DNA of 64,000 nt from Acrasis kona. Its lineage: Eukaryota; Heterolobosea; Eutetramitea; Acrasida; Acrasidae. The notes under the pieces were generated by a model that worked only from the letters and a program-made list of their open reading frames with translations, was not told the DNA's origin and searched no databases. Below are positions 35,701-45,952 of the stretch, piece after piece (position 1 is the stretch's first letter; each line of letters begins with the position of its first letter). The position numbers and the translations under genes were made by a program. The DNA lies in assembly GCA_026419775.2 (NCBI GenBank), contig JAOPGA020001155.1, forward strand, positions 36,273 to 100,272, written 5' to 3'.

Positions 35701-38700
35701 TTTACATCAAACAAGAGCTCATGACTCATCATTTTGACATATCGAGGGAATATTACATTCAAATACCAATTTCTCATGAATTGTATGCTCTGTAAATCGT
35801 TCATGTTGCCCATGTGATGATACATGTACTTTGCAGATTCGAATAATGTTTGTTTCTCGTCTTCGCCCATAATCATTCGTTGTATGATTTTGATCACAGT
35901 GTCTCTATTGGATTGACAGTGAGTATATACGATGGAAGTGATGGTATTGAGTAACATTGTGCACTCGTCTTGATCCACTTCTACTGCCACTCCCTTCATA
36001 AACTCTCTCGTTTCTCTCTGGTGCTGCACGAGCGTATAAAACATGTAAATGAGTAGATAATCAAAAATGACTTGTCTATATTGAATGCTACTCGTAGAGG
36101 ATTGCTTCGGTATTTCGATTCGATCGTAATACTTTTCTTTTAAAATCAAATCTACACATTTGACCAAATCGTCAAAATGAATTAATAATTGTGGAATGTG
36201 ACTATCGTCTTGTTGTTGAAAGTATTCTGGATCATAGTCATCATCTGATGGTTGGTGATCGGTTTGGAATAAAATGGTTGGATCGGTGTCGCTAGTGATC
36301 GAGTAACGCGAATAGGATATGTATTGGACCAAGAATACACTCAAATATACGCAAGTGTTACGATCGTTTCGTTCTTGTTGATCTGATTTTTCTGATTTTT
36401 CTAATCGGCCACATTCGTGATTGATGATTTCGACCAACATGGAGAAGAGCTCTGGAAATATGATGCGTTGTACGATAAAGAGAGGTATGTTGCTACATGC
36501 CTCTGCCATGCATTGAATTTCCTTATAGAGGGCGTGTTGTTGAGGTGATGATTGATTCTTAATGTTGGAAATTTGATTGGATGGAATTGGAGATGTGCAC
36601 ATTTTGAATACTTTGCACTGATCGTGAAACAAAAAGGCCAGTGTCTCCATCAATAGCTCCTCTTCGTTATTGAATAAATACTTGACCAGAAATGAAACAC
36701 AAATGTCAACGATGCGAGAATTCAATTCCACATCATGTTCGTGATTGGTAATTAATTTTGATAAATTTGAAATGTAATCGGATGGGCTGGATGCATCGAC
36801 GTTTGCCACATGTACGCTGGTAGAATATAACGAATGTGATAACAATGTAGATTCGTTGAACAATGGTATGGCGTGCACCACGTTGGTCAGGTCCAGTAAG
36901 CTCAAACAATCGTCCAACTCGAATAGCAATTCTTTTTGATTAGGTTTCGTGGATGCATCTAGAATGTGAAATGAAACGAATTCTTCCAAAAAAGAATCCT
37001 TGACGATGGTCAACAAATGTGATTTGATAAAGTCTTTTATCAGTTCGTAAAATACTTCCTCCCTTCCGTAATCTCTAAAGATGGAGTAAATGGTGTTGAA
37101 GATTAAATTTTGTGCCGTCATTGTGGTTTCTTCGTTAATGTCTGGCACTTGGTCTAATTGATCGAAGCTGACGTTGAGTGCAAAAGTGATGCATTTTGCT
37201 CCAACTTGTTTAATGTATTTGCTACGCGCCATGTGGGCGGATAATGCGTTTTGTAGATAATTTGGAATCTCATCATGTATGCGTTTGGTCACCGTTTTGA
37301 ATCTTGCTTTTTCATCTTGAGGCAATCCGACTACTGCCCTTTGTTTGTCATCTCTGAATTGAAATGCCATTTTGAACCCATCTTCCCACCTTCCTACGTT
37401 GAAGATTGAGTCGATGCGCTCTGACCAATCCAATATACGAATGGTGGTGAATGAATAGTCACCAAGACTATATAGTACTTGATCCCCACACACTATGGAG
37501 CGTCGATAATCTTTTACTTTGATGTATACTGATGTTCCTTTAGGAAATTGTTCGTTGGTTAGTTTAGCAGGAACAACATATAGCGACTGCATCGCTTGTG
37601 GTAGTACAATGTACTCTTGAACAATTTTTGATTCATGAGGAGATGTTGAGGTAGTTATTGGATCCACGACGATTAATTTGTGTGAGTGCTCTTGCTGAGT
37701 GAAAACAATAATGACATGTGGTGATGGCCATTGTATGGATATTATGGATTGGTGGGGTATGTCAATGTTGGAATCCTTTTGCCGTTTGTATTGGGTTTCG
37801 ATGGCGTTGTGATAAATTTCTAATGACCTGCCCCAACATAAAACGAGACTAAACTCGCCTTGATGAATTAATGCTGTCATACATGGTAATTGATCATAAT
37901 GGACGTGATCACTTGCCTTCACCGTATGAATAGGTAAAATATTAACAAGGTCTGCATTATACAATGATATAATTTTATGTTCTTGGTTGAGCGAAGCATG
38001 TCTTTCTGAAATGGTGTTGGTGTGGTCGCTGAGAGGGTCAAGTACGTAAAGATGTGTAAATGTTAATAACAAAACATTATGATCTGGTGTAACCAACATA
38101 TCTATAACATTATTAAGATCGGATTGGCCTGGATTAACCCTTCTAGAGCTGAATACAGAGTTTCTCTGCAAAAAAGTCTTTCGGTAATATAATATAGAAA
38201 CACCAAGTGCGTCGCATGCGATTAAAGTATCTTGATCAATAAATCTAATACAAGAGACGGGGGATGTGTATGCTTCGCCTGATGATATGGCCGGAAGCTG
38301 AGCGACGATACTTGCTGAGCTATAATTCCATAACGTAACGGATCCATCAGCATATCCAGCTGATATGAGATTATATTGTGGGTAAATATCTGTACTTGTT
38401 ACTGGTTGTTGATCAGATAGGCATCCCAATGCACAGAGTACTTCCTTGCTGGAGGAGAATACAACAATAATTCCTGCATTGGTTCCAATGGCAATAATTT
38501 TGCCTGTGTGAGATACAGATAAACAGCTCACCTTACCAACAGCAGATACCTCTCTTGATATAGCATTTAATCTTCGCTCTTGTATCACATTATTTATACT
38601 AGATTTTATATCTGTCGGATTATGTATTGTATCATTCGGCCTCTTCTTCTCAATCTCTGTCTTCATGACATGTAACCAAGATTCTAAATCTGCATCAAGT

Positions 38701-39044
38701 CTTTCCTCGTCTTGATCAAATATCGTGAAGTTGAAAGGTGTATATATGCTGCTATCGTCTGATTTGTCTGTCGATTCATCAAAAGCGCTATATGATCCGT
38801 CAGGAGATCGGTTAGCTATATTAAATACTGGGTTCTGAACAATTTTCTTTTTCATAGAATTAAGATAGGCTAGCTTTGATTCCTTTATTTCATTCTCCCC
38901 CATTACATCAGCGCTTTTTTGTTGCGCTATACTTGTCGGTAGTTCCACTAAATATTGATAATTATTTTCCAAATTAAAGCTGTCTTCATCCATAAAACTA
39001 TCATCTTGCTCCAACGTCGCTTGAAGTTGGCTCGGTGAATTCAT
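32715..39044 (-). CDS. VPS8: VPS8, CORVET tethering complex subunit
   Basis: Large (2109 residues) intronless protein matching VPS8, the Rab5-binding subunit of the CORVET complex that tethers early endosomes. The N-terminal WD40-like propeller covers about 155-540 (VSCLSVSHTGKIIAIGTNAG, LISAGYADGSVTLWN). A long helical-repeat region of the clathrin-heavy-chain type follows. Two charged coiled coils lie near 1650-1760 and 1930-2040. A C-terminal RING-H2-like zinc finger sits at about 1855-1910 (CVLCGVKVDS ... MFQCGHVYHKKCC ... CCECH). This order is diagnostic for VPS8. It is longer than yeast or human VPS8 because of low-complexity Asp/Asn/Gln insertions in the middle. ATG at 39044 is clear. 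Confidence 0.9.
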   Translation of the reverse strand: MNSPSQLQATLEQDDSFMDEDSFNLENNYQYLVELPTSIAQQKSADVMGENEIKESKLAYLNSMKKKIVQNPVFNIANRSPDGSYSAFDESTDKSDDSSIYTPFNFTIFDQDEERLDADLESWLHVMKTEIEKKRPNDTIHNPTDIKSSINNVIQERRLNAISREVSAVGKVSCLSVSHTGKIIAIGTNAGIIVVFSSSKEVLCALGCLSDQQPVTSTDIYPQYNLISAGYADGSVTLWNYSSASIVAQLPAISSGEAYTSPVSCIRFIDQDTLIACDALGVSILYYRKTFLQRNSVFSSRRVNPGQSDLNNVIDMLVTPDHNVLLLTFTHLYVLDPLSDHTNTISERHASLNQEHKIISLYNADLVNILPIHTVKASDHVHYDQLPCMTALIHQGEFSLVLCWGRSLEIYHNAIETQYKRQKDSNIDIPHQSIISIQWPSPHVIIVFTQQEHSHKLIVVDPITTSTSPHESKIVQEYIVLPQAMQSLYVVPAKLTNEQFPKGTSVYIKVKDYRRSIVCGDQVLYSLGDYSFTTIRILDWSERIDSIFNVGRWEDGFKMAFQFRDDKQRAVVGLPQDEKARFKTVTKRIHDEIPNYLQNALSAHMARSKYIKQVGAKCITFALNVSFDQLDQVPDINEETTMTAQNLIFNTIYSIFRDYGREEVFYELIKDFIKSHLLTIVKDSFLEEFVSFHILDASTKPNQKELLFELDDCLSLLDLTNVVHAIPLFNESTLLSHSLYSTSVHVANVDASSPSDYISNLSKLITNHEHDVELNSRIVDICVSFLVKYLFNNEEELLMETLAFLFHDQCKVFKMCTSPIPSNQISNIKNQSSPQQHALYKEIQCMAEACSNIPLFIVQRIIFPELFSMLVEIINHECGRLEKSEKSDQQERNDRNTCVYLSVFLVQYISYSRYSITSDTDPTILFQTDHQPSDDDYDPEYFQQQDDSHIPQLLIHFDDLVKCVDLILKEKYYDRIEIPKQSSTSSIQYRQVIFDYLLIYMFYTLVQHQRETREFMKGVAVEVDQDECTMLLNTITSIVYTHCQSNRDTVIKIIQRMIMGEDEKQTLFESAKYMYHHMGNMNDLQSIQFMRNWYLNVIFPRYVKMMSHELLFDVKVNQKDLVNSLMDSIQNDDDQTLAQQNVIQWLQDTMRNNNADKSHRYFMLEFINDQLNNNSSGSLGKSNSRNRLREFCNKNNVPYDEFFSFYLNLYCSFPKDDSLIKPFLQEHIKKIKSQKHVFDMVMRLCKNIPDAKAFLLETRGDVVLALREIIKDISTHTGRLQTLVILNSETKCNELNADKRQETIARRYLNRMVGNSRAVEHVVDHFDLITKDKYVFVPDRAYADQEHDQKEFKLLKTKVKLPPINVQKRLLQLLSCCGAEEDGPGWDVSQVVIDLKSQSIFEHDRSKTIKIKQRKVKILSEFIKSLPGSIKMSERILYLREILEMITQPTVPRKRSNSTSTDEEWNNHLLKDVKNRLRREMTMEDGDDATNNNLSMDSLIDSLCKQIIDAEEFDVLKSPEFKDLSNTVNDAIVMCCNNSERNTLEDTQVQLLWFLLLDQFLRFMHELRNKAMKLTNRKDSHNKPIATLDQNNKKQREKNAKELENLLADDSDDDSQDSDKEDHKEIQEDYDPDNLQEFDKEIDSVEKDVLDCQRDLIVISKDLDGHKKSLASSTHHDRKKSNIMLVVDNDSQQLLEDDIAKLENRITQKREYIDYLRRRKEELEEEKEKRLSDIQRRDEQLERMQLLANFWMQRCLSVLLKNIVNAMIKYVDIPYILSKITKHHKHGHNGNHHHHQFYRIRSTVMRILSNYRFERMLLKTQSDMLSSDTFNRGSYLHTLRLRGIMPRINHLSDSIECVLCGVKVDSHHHDTSNNDDNSIIMFQCGHVYHKKCCDQDKVTVCCECHPSDDRNGAESKIAEGEQEDIKDDEQNHKEQIAMIQIKKQKLIELEENKSKKMQAIQSAKKTWRNVDARIEHQDGMFILDRLLMQQSKREEFLKQKTLLEAQISQQKEQKQLSPYPERVQEVISALENKVEEITIEFTNNMIMLNNSGRLNSVVGLNLSHLTPIEFNRVHAGKDFQSNKQNAAQEDLKLQRANQVRGEDIVDIFE

Positions 39045-39230
39045 CTTATATCATTGTAATGGACAAACAACCGAATGCTTTCATGAACGTTGATGAGGAC
39101 AACAAAAGGTCTTCAATCTTGAATTCCTTTCCGAATGGAAACAATACAAGTCACAAAACATGAATAAATAGCAAAACGTTTAGACAATTATAACTTTTAT
39201 CAACTACATTTGGTACATCATGTTACAACT

Positions 39231-40197
39231 TTACAAAAAGTATCCAAAGCTCCCTCCTCCATTATTGTTATTATTATTATTGTTATTATTGTTGTTCCGT
39301 TGAACGGTAAGATTAAATGTAACAACTCCGTTAATGGGTCTATTTTGGTTGTCCACTTGATTTTGATTGTTCGCTTGGTTTTGATTATTAACTTGAACAT
39401 TTTGTTGTACATTGGTTGGTGTGTTCTCAACAGCAATCTGACTCCTACATACTGGACAATTTGAATGCAACTCTAACCAAGGAATGAGACACTACTAGAG
39501 TGAAAAAGTGAAATGATGTGAGCTTACGTCTTTATGAAACCAGTGAGAGCATGGCATCTTGATCAAATTATCTCCCTCAGCGTACAAGTCTTGACAGACC
39601 GGACACTCCTTCTCAGTCAATTGTGAATCCTCTGTTACTATTGTGGTCTCTAATCCTGCAATGGCCTCTTTTGAGGCTGGAGGAGTGCCGACGGGACCGT
39701 CAAACCTCTGCATGATTTGATGTATTACTTGATCAAGGTTTCCTCCCAACACGTAATCACCAACAACTTGACCGGGGACGTTTGCGTTGTCTTCAAGGTT
39801 CATAAAACTGTTCATAATGTTTTGGATGTTGAATAAAAAGGGAGAATTTTGTTGGGTTTGGACTAGTGGTTGATTCTGATTATTGATGGGCGGGAAGATG
39901 GAATTAAAAATACTACAAAGTTATTGAGAAAGTCGTTAGAGCTTCATACCCCATGAGAGGATCCATTTGATTTACAGGTTGTGGTTGTGGTTGTTGTGGC
40001 TGTGGCTGTTGAGGTTCAAGTACGCTGTTTATGGCAGCATCCAACGCCTGCTCCTGTTCGTCATCCTCAATCAATTCAATAAAACTTGTATTACATTGTG
40101 GACACAACAATTCGTCCTCATATGACAAGCAAGGATTCGTAATATTCGTTTGGCACTGATGACACCAGTATTTGCATTCCTCTTGGTCCATATCCAT
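39231..40197 (-). CDS. Zinc-ribbon/RING-H2 E3 ubiquitin ligase (RNF115/126-like)
   Basis: Exons are 40197-39950, 39912-39528 and 39491-39231, with introns of 37 and 36 nt. The last intron ends at the second of two adjacent TAG triplets. The product is 297 residues. The N-terminus has a CxxC...CxxC zinc ribbon (WCHQCQTNITNPC ... LLCPQC) of the RNF115/126 type, which binds ubiquitin or substrates. The middle has Gln/Pro repeats. The RING-H2 is ECPVCQDLYAEGDNLIKM, PCSHWFHKDCLIPWL and NCPVCR. The tail is Gln/Asn-rich, ending with 12 Asn and GGGSFGYFL. Likely recruits an E2 for endosomal or quality-control ubiquitination by family analogy. AP-3 delta lies 63 bp upstream on the same strand. Confidence 0.92.
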
Positions 40198-40260
40198 ATT
40201 TCCGCGTACAAGTTGACAAAAAAATTACAAATAAATCAAAACAACACACGTGTATTTATT

Positions 40261-43200
40261 TTAACCTCTAAACTGCTTGTGAACTTCCGACAACAAACTG
40301 TTTCCGAGCGTATCATCCGAGCACTTGAATTCCACCAAAACCTCCTTGTCGCTCTTGGTCTTGACTTGCACCGCCAAGTGCACTGGTACAGTAGTGGCGC
40401 TGCTTCCATACATTAAATAAACCTGATCAGCCACAGAATCCACCACGCTCAAATGCAACATTTTGCTAATCTCCTTCGCCACGGCCTTCACGTCAGGATA
40501 CTTTTCGCTCACCTTACACAAAGTACTGCTTGGATTGGGCATGGCATTGCTCCTGTTCAAAGTACCAAACTCTGGAACGCTCATCTTCTTGCTCACCATG
40601 AACATGCTGCTGGGTAATGGCAAAGTGAATGCCAATTTGTGTACGTTCTTGTTGGCATCTTCGTATTGAACGTGTCCGTTCAACGATTGAGCTCTTGCAA
40701 ATGATTTGTATTGTAGCACGATGGTGGTGCTTTGTGATTGTGCAGCGTCGATGGTGAACGGTAATTTGACAGTACTGTTGGATGTGGGGGGCATGTTGGG
40801 CCTGATGAATTTCACATTCATGGTGCTGTCTAGATTATACTCCAGATTGGAAATGGATCCCTGTCCAATATTATCAAAGTAGAATGGAATGTGAATGTGC
40901 ATGTTATCTGGTAGAGATGGTTTGGTGGAGTATACGATACGTAATTGGTCGTCCTTTGCGATGCGCTTCTTGGTGCTGCTCTCTTTTGTCATTTTCTTGT
41001 TGTTGTTTGGTGAAGATGACGAGGATGGTGCCGCTGGGGTGTCTTCCAAAAAGTCCAAAATATTTGAAGAGGTGGTGGTGGTGCTGGTGGTAGCACTGCT
41101 CTCTGCTGTGCTCTTTTTCTTCTTCTTTTTCTTCTTGTCGCCAGCGGTAGAAGACGATGCAGATGCATTGGAGCTCGACCTCTTCTTTCTGGTGGGTGGA
41201 GTCGTCTCTTGTTTGGATTTGTTGTTGTTGATGGCGGTGCTCTTGACGCGAACTGGTTTAGCTTCGCTCTTTAGCGGATAAGCCTCCACTTGTGGTAAAA
41301 TGTCCTTATCGGTGAGAGCACTGGTGAGATCGATTTGGCTCAGACGATCCACGACAACATCCACTTGGTTCTTGCTATTTCTTACGTTGGTCATCTCCGG
41401 CATGGCACCCTCCGGTAATTCTTCGACGTTACTAACCACTGGTGGTGGTTCGTTGATGCTCGCGGTCCTCTTTTTCTTTTTCTTCTTTGATGGATCCTTG
41501 CTTCCATCCTTTGTTTTCTTTTTCTTCAAATCACCTTGTGATGCATTCTTTACATCGGTGACGTCGGTAGCGCCCGTTGATTTTCTGCTCACCAACGTGA
41601 ACACGCTCTTGGCTTGATTGTAGGTATCTGGGTTATTGTAAACCGTGTCCTTTCCGATTCCACCGCTTCCAATGCTCGTTGGCGACGATGAGTTTAGATC
41701 GTAGTTTTGATAACTGTATTCGTTGACTGGTGAATTGGCGATATCGATGGTTGGTTCTTGGAACACCTTTGGATCAACTAATTGATCGAATGGAGTGCCT
41801 ATCCAATCTTCGAGATTCAGACCTTCTGGTATGGGCACCTTTGATTGTGCGCGTGGGGCCACTGGATTGAGTTCCTCTTCGAATAGCGAAGCAATTTGTG
41901 GACCAATGTCATTTCCTTCTTGTAGTAATTCTTGGTGAATGTCCAATAGCTTCAAACAAGTGGCGGCGCGCTCCTGTACTTCCACGTCGCTTGTTTTTAG
42001 GAACGAATCCAATCCATTTCGAATCAAATCTCTCATCTCGGTCACAACGTTCCTCATCTCTGCTCTTTGGTCATGATCCAAGATTGAATCCACCACATTA
42101 TTTTCTGATGACGATGCATCGGGTAATGATGATGATGATGCATCGTCGAATTGAATAATCTCGGCAACGTTTTGTTGTTTGACCCCGACGCTACCAGCAG
42201 CTCTGGACGCTGCATGTGCATAAATCTTCATGATGGCTTGAATGTAACAACTTTGAATGCGATCGGGTAAACTGCTCAATTGAGGGGTCAACAATCCCTC
42301 CAACAATGTTCTTGGATCTTCTTGTGATTCGCTAATGAACTCACCGGTGATCCATGCAGCTGCATATAACACTTCAAACACGCTGCTCGTCTCTGCGCTC
42401 TCGGTGTGTAATTGTGGAGAATTGATCAATTTGATCATCTCGGCCACTCCATGTGCACGAATGGACTTGACGCGAATCAACACGTTCATGAGCTGCGAAG
42501 CGATCAAGTGTCCATGACGAACCGACTTGACGTTGGTGAGATCGATCAACTTCTCTAGGTACCATTTGAAATTCGAAATGTTCGCGTAATTATCCTTGGC
42601 ACACGTCATGATGATCTTCTCCACGATGTAATCTCTATACTCTTGATCTGGATTCTCGACATGTTTTCAACAATCGACTAATAATGTTCTTAATGTTCTT
42701 CGGGCTGACCACGCCGGTCAATAAATCCAACGCACGATAACGAATGGTCACGTCCTCCTTCTCCAAGCACTCTAGGATGGTGTCCTTGAGATCAGCAATG
42801 ATTCCAGGATAGAGAGGCATAATGTTGTTAAGACCCAATAGTCCCAAGTACTTTAGGTTCTGATCTTGATCTTCAACGAATGATTTCAACTTGTCGACGG
42901 CCAACTTTACAATGGATAAATGTTTGGTCATTCCCTTCGTAACGGTGCATAAGCACTCGTACAAGAGTGATTTTGCGGGAGTGGTGCTGATGATGTTTGC
43001 GAGAGGCTCAACCAACTTTTTAGCAAGACGTGGTTCGTGAGGAGTGAGCGCTCCGAATAATTTGACAATTTTGATGAGGGTCCAATTGTTGTTGAGAGTG
43101 GTCAACAGCTTGAAGAACACTGGTGCCATTCCCAGATAGTTGACTGGATTCTTTCTGGCCAATTCACAAATTACATTCACGCTGCTGCTGACGACGGCTA

Positions 43201-43873
43201 TGATTCATGGTAACAATTATAAAAAATGAAAAGAACATACATGGATGCGTGTCGGCTAGTTTTTCTTTTAAACGTGGAAAGGCAGGCCTTAGTGCGTCTG
43301 GATATTGTATAAAGATCTTGTACAAGCACAATATTGCCTTCTTTCTAATGTATGGCCTTGTACTATTTAGTAGGGTCACAACTTCGCTCACGAGATCGCG
43401 ACCTAAATCAGGTGTACACACGTTACTTAGCGTAGTGAGCGCAAAGCCGCATTCGTATTGCTCGCTGCTTTTCAAGTCCTTGCGGAACAATTGTGGTGTC
43501 AACATGATAACGTCTGTGGATGGAGTAAATGATTGTGCCGCTGCCAAATACCCTGTTCTTTTGAGGGAGAAATTAGGGGAGCTCATAACTTCGATCATAT
43601 GGAAAGCCGCCCACTCCATGTCATATCCACACATGTGCAACTGCAGTTTTAAATATAAAGGTTTGAATCTCAGCTTACGTATGTGAGTTTTTGAATTGCG
43701 TTGGCCTTCTTTTTAATGTCGGAGGATCTTAACTCATTCTTACATTCTTGTATTGATGCTCTGATAAACGCTTCCTCGTTATTTTTGTTCGCTCTTATTC
43801 CTTTTACGAGATCCGTAAGAGATTTTTCAAACATCCCACTAATCCCAGAACTGATATTGTTCTTGATGTTCAT
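40261..43873 (-). CDS. AP3D1: AP-3 adaptor complex subunit delta, one apparent frameshift
   Basis: Large subunit of the AP-3 coat, which sorts cargo from endosomes or Golgi to lysosome-type organelles. Exons are 43873-43679, 43640-43241 and 43197-40261, with introns of 38 and 43 nt. The adaptin trunk is clear: FEKSLTDLVKGIRANKNNEE, GYDMEWAAFHMIEVMSS, NVICELARKNP, GLLGLNNIMPLYPG and VEKIIMTCAKDNYANI. The hinge is Lys/Ser/Thr-rich. The end has an ear-like beta region (MHIHIPFYFDNIGQG ... HKQFRG). In exon 3 one surplus base in a T4 run on the plus strand (42664-42667) breaks ISRLLKHVENPDQEYRD. Dropping one base gives 1176 residues with no other break. Probably a sequencing error. Confidence 0.92.
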
Positions 43874-44121
43874 GGTTTGGTGACGATAATTGTTTGGTTG
43901 GAGTTCGGAGATAATGAGTCAACCAATAAATCTGGCATAGTAGAAGAGAAGATGCGAACCACGTTAGCAAGATCAAAAGAAAGAAACTTTTGCATTTGTG
44001 ATTATTCTATAATCCATATTACATCAACACTAATACTTCTACGACCTGATGAATAATCATATTTTGTAAGTTGTGTAACTCTGGTTGTAAAGCAGTTGAT
44101 TTTGACAAAATTATTTTTAAA

Positions 44122-45657
44122 ATGGATCGGGGAGGTGTTGAACATGAGAATACATCCCTCATGTCACAAAACTCACAAAACTCAAACAATTCATCGGAAG
44201 ATGACAAACCAAAAAACATTGCAGTTTGGAGAATAGCAATGGCTACAATATGCTTCTCGGGAATTCAATTTGGATGGGCATTGCAAATATCTCAACTAAC
44301 ACCCTTTGTACTATTACTAAAACTACCGAAGTCTCTTGTATCTCTTGTTTGGTTATGCGGACCAGTCGCGGGTTTGGTTGTTCAACCGATCGTCGGTGCT
44401 TTGAGCGATCGTACAAGAAGTAGTTTTGGTAGGAGAAGACCGTACATTTTGGTTGGATCCATAATTGTAGTCTTCTCTCTACTTCTAATTCCGAACTCGA
44501 TCGAATTTGGAAGACTGTTTGGAGATAGTTCGGACACGACTACCGCTGCACTTGCGCTTGCAGTTATCGGATTTTGGCTGTTAGACTTCTCGAACAACAT
44601 GCTTCAAGGACCTTGTCGAGCCCTCGTTGCAGACATGGTTGGACCAAAGCAACAAGAGCTTGGCAATTCAATTTTCTCTGTATGGCTTGCCGTCGGAAAC
44701 GTCACAGGTTACATAGCAGGATGGGTAAACTGGAGTTATTATTTTCCATTTGCAATGTCGTCTGCTTGTACAGAAGCATGTGCAAATCTCAGAGTGAGCT
44801 TCACTATGAGTATTGTATTCTTGATAATAACAGTTGCGCTTACATTGTTTGTGAGCAAAGAAAAAACATTACAGGAGGTCGAGTTAGAGCAAGGTGGTGC
44901 AGAACAACCAAAAGGAAATGCAATTGTTAATTTATTTAAAACAATTTTGATCATGCCAAGTAGCATGAAGAGAGTCTGTCTTGTTCAATTCTTTGCTTGG
45001 TTTGGTTGGTTTGCCTTCTTGTTATATGGCACTGATTGGGTAGGAGAGAACATCTATCATGGTAACCCAAGTGGCACTCGTAGCGAAATTGATAAATTCA
45101 ACGAGGGTGTTAGATGGGGTTCATTTGGTCTGGCAGGTTTCGCAACTGTATCCCTTTTCGTGTCTCCAATTGTGCCATACTTGACGAGAGCATTCGGTGT
45201 CAAGACAATTTATGCGATCGGTAATGTCTGCTTGTCTTTGGTCCTGTTTGCACCTTATTTTGTTACAAAAAGTAGATATGCAGTGATTGCAGTCTTATCC
45301 TTTTTTGGGATTCCATGGTCAATCACCATGACCATTCCATTTGCCATTGCTGCGAACAGTGCTCCAGAGAAGGAGAAGGGCATCTATTTGGGAATACTCA
45401 ATATTTTTGTGGTACTTCCTCAATTCTGTATGGGTTTGGCTGGCGTTATATTTTCTCGTTTCTTTGGGCCTAATATCATCCCTGTTTTTATTGCAGGATC
45501 TATATCTGCACTCATCTCCGCTTTGTTAGTATTTATTTTGATCATTCCTAACAAAATGATCGATCATCCACGCAAAAGAAGAGCCAGCCTATCGACCATT
45601 CGTGTGAAGTCGACGTCACCCGAAACACCATATTTAAGCGTCAATGTGAATGAATAA
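44122..45657 (+). CDS. MFS sugar/proton symporter, SLC45/plant SUC type
   Basis: A 511-residue, 12-span major facilitator of the glycoside-pentoside-hexuronide/sucrose transporter group. ATG at 44122 is used; the longer frame to 44071 begins with a non-ATG codon. After a polar Asn/Ser-rich N-tail, span 1 reads IAMATICFSGIQFGWALQIS. The signature between spans 2 and 3 is DRTRSSFGRRRPYI, typical of SLC45 and plant sucrose carriers. GPCRALVADM is also a family block. The C-tail is basic and Ser-rich. Probably imports a disaccharide or hexose with protons at the plasma or lysosomal membrane. It shares a 248-bp divergent promoter with AP-3 delta. Confidence 0.9.
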   Translation: MDRGGVEHENTSLMSQNSQNSNNSSEDDKPKNIAVWRIAMATICFSGIQFGWALQISQLTPFVLLLKLPKSLVSLVWLCGPVAGLVVQPIVGALSDRTRSSFGRRRPYILVGSIIVVFSLLLIPNSIEFGRLFGDSSDTTTAALALAVIGFWLLDFSNNMLQGPCRALVADMVGPKQQELGNSIFSVWLAVGNVTGYIAGWVNWSYYFPFAMSSACTEACANLRVSFTMSIVFLIITVALTLFVSKEKTLQEVELEQGGAEQPKGNAIVNLFKTILIMPSSMKRVCLVQFFAWFGWFAFLLYGTDWVGENIYHGNPSGTRSEIDKFNEGVRWGSFGLAGFATVSLFVSPIVPYLTRAFGVKTIYAIGNVCLSLVLFAPYFVTKSRYAVIAVLSFFGIPWSITMTIPFAIAANSAPEKEKGIYLGILNIFVVLPQFCMGLAGVIFSRFFGPNIIPVFIAGSISALISALLVFILIIPNKMIDHPRKRRASLSTIRVKSTSPETPYLSVNVNE

Positions 45658-45708
45658 ATATTATTGTAATTATGTGAGACTTTCTGACACAAACCTCTAC
45701 TTCAAGGT

Positions 45709-45741
45709 TGATAATAATTAGAAGTTAATTGCATGACAATA
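45709..45741 (+). repeat. 33-bp direct repeat, copy 1
   Basis: Perfect 33-bp match (TGATAATAATTAG ... GCATGACAATA) to 47177-47209, same orientation. It lies 52 bp after the sugar-transporter stop. The two copies bracket the F-box/LRR gene. Confidence 0.95.
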
Positions 45742-45952
45742 TGATTTATTCGGAAAATGAAACCTTGCCGACCGCTCTCTTCTTGATGAGAGTGCTCTGA
45801 ACCATGGAGTCTTCTGGCATCCATCGTCAAACAAGAGCCTCTTCCTCAAAACTCTTCCGGACATAAGTAGGGGAGGCGATCCATACTGATCTTGGACTAC
45901 AGAGAAAGCTCTAGGAGAGTCCATCACTGATAGCGACCGGTACATTGTCGCT

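Noticed and set aside
39513..39530. Early end of the second RING-gene intron at the first TAG
   Set aside because: Using it would put TAG in frame; the adjacent second TAG gives the conserved KDCLIPWLE.
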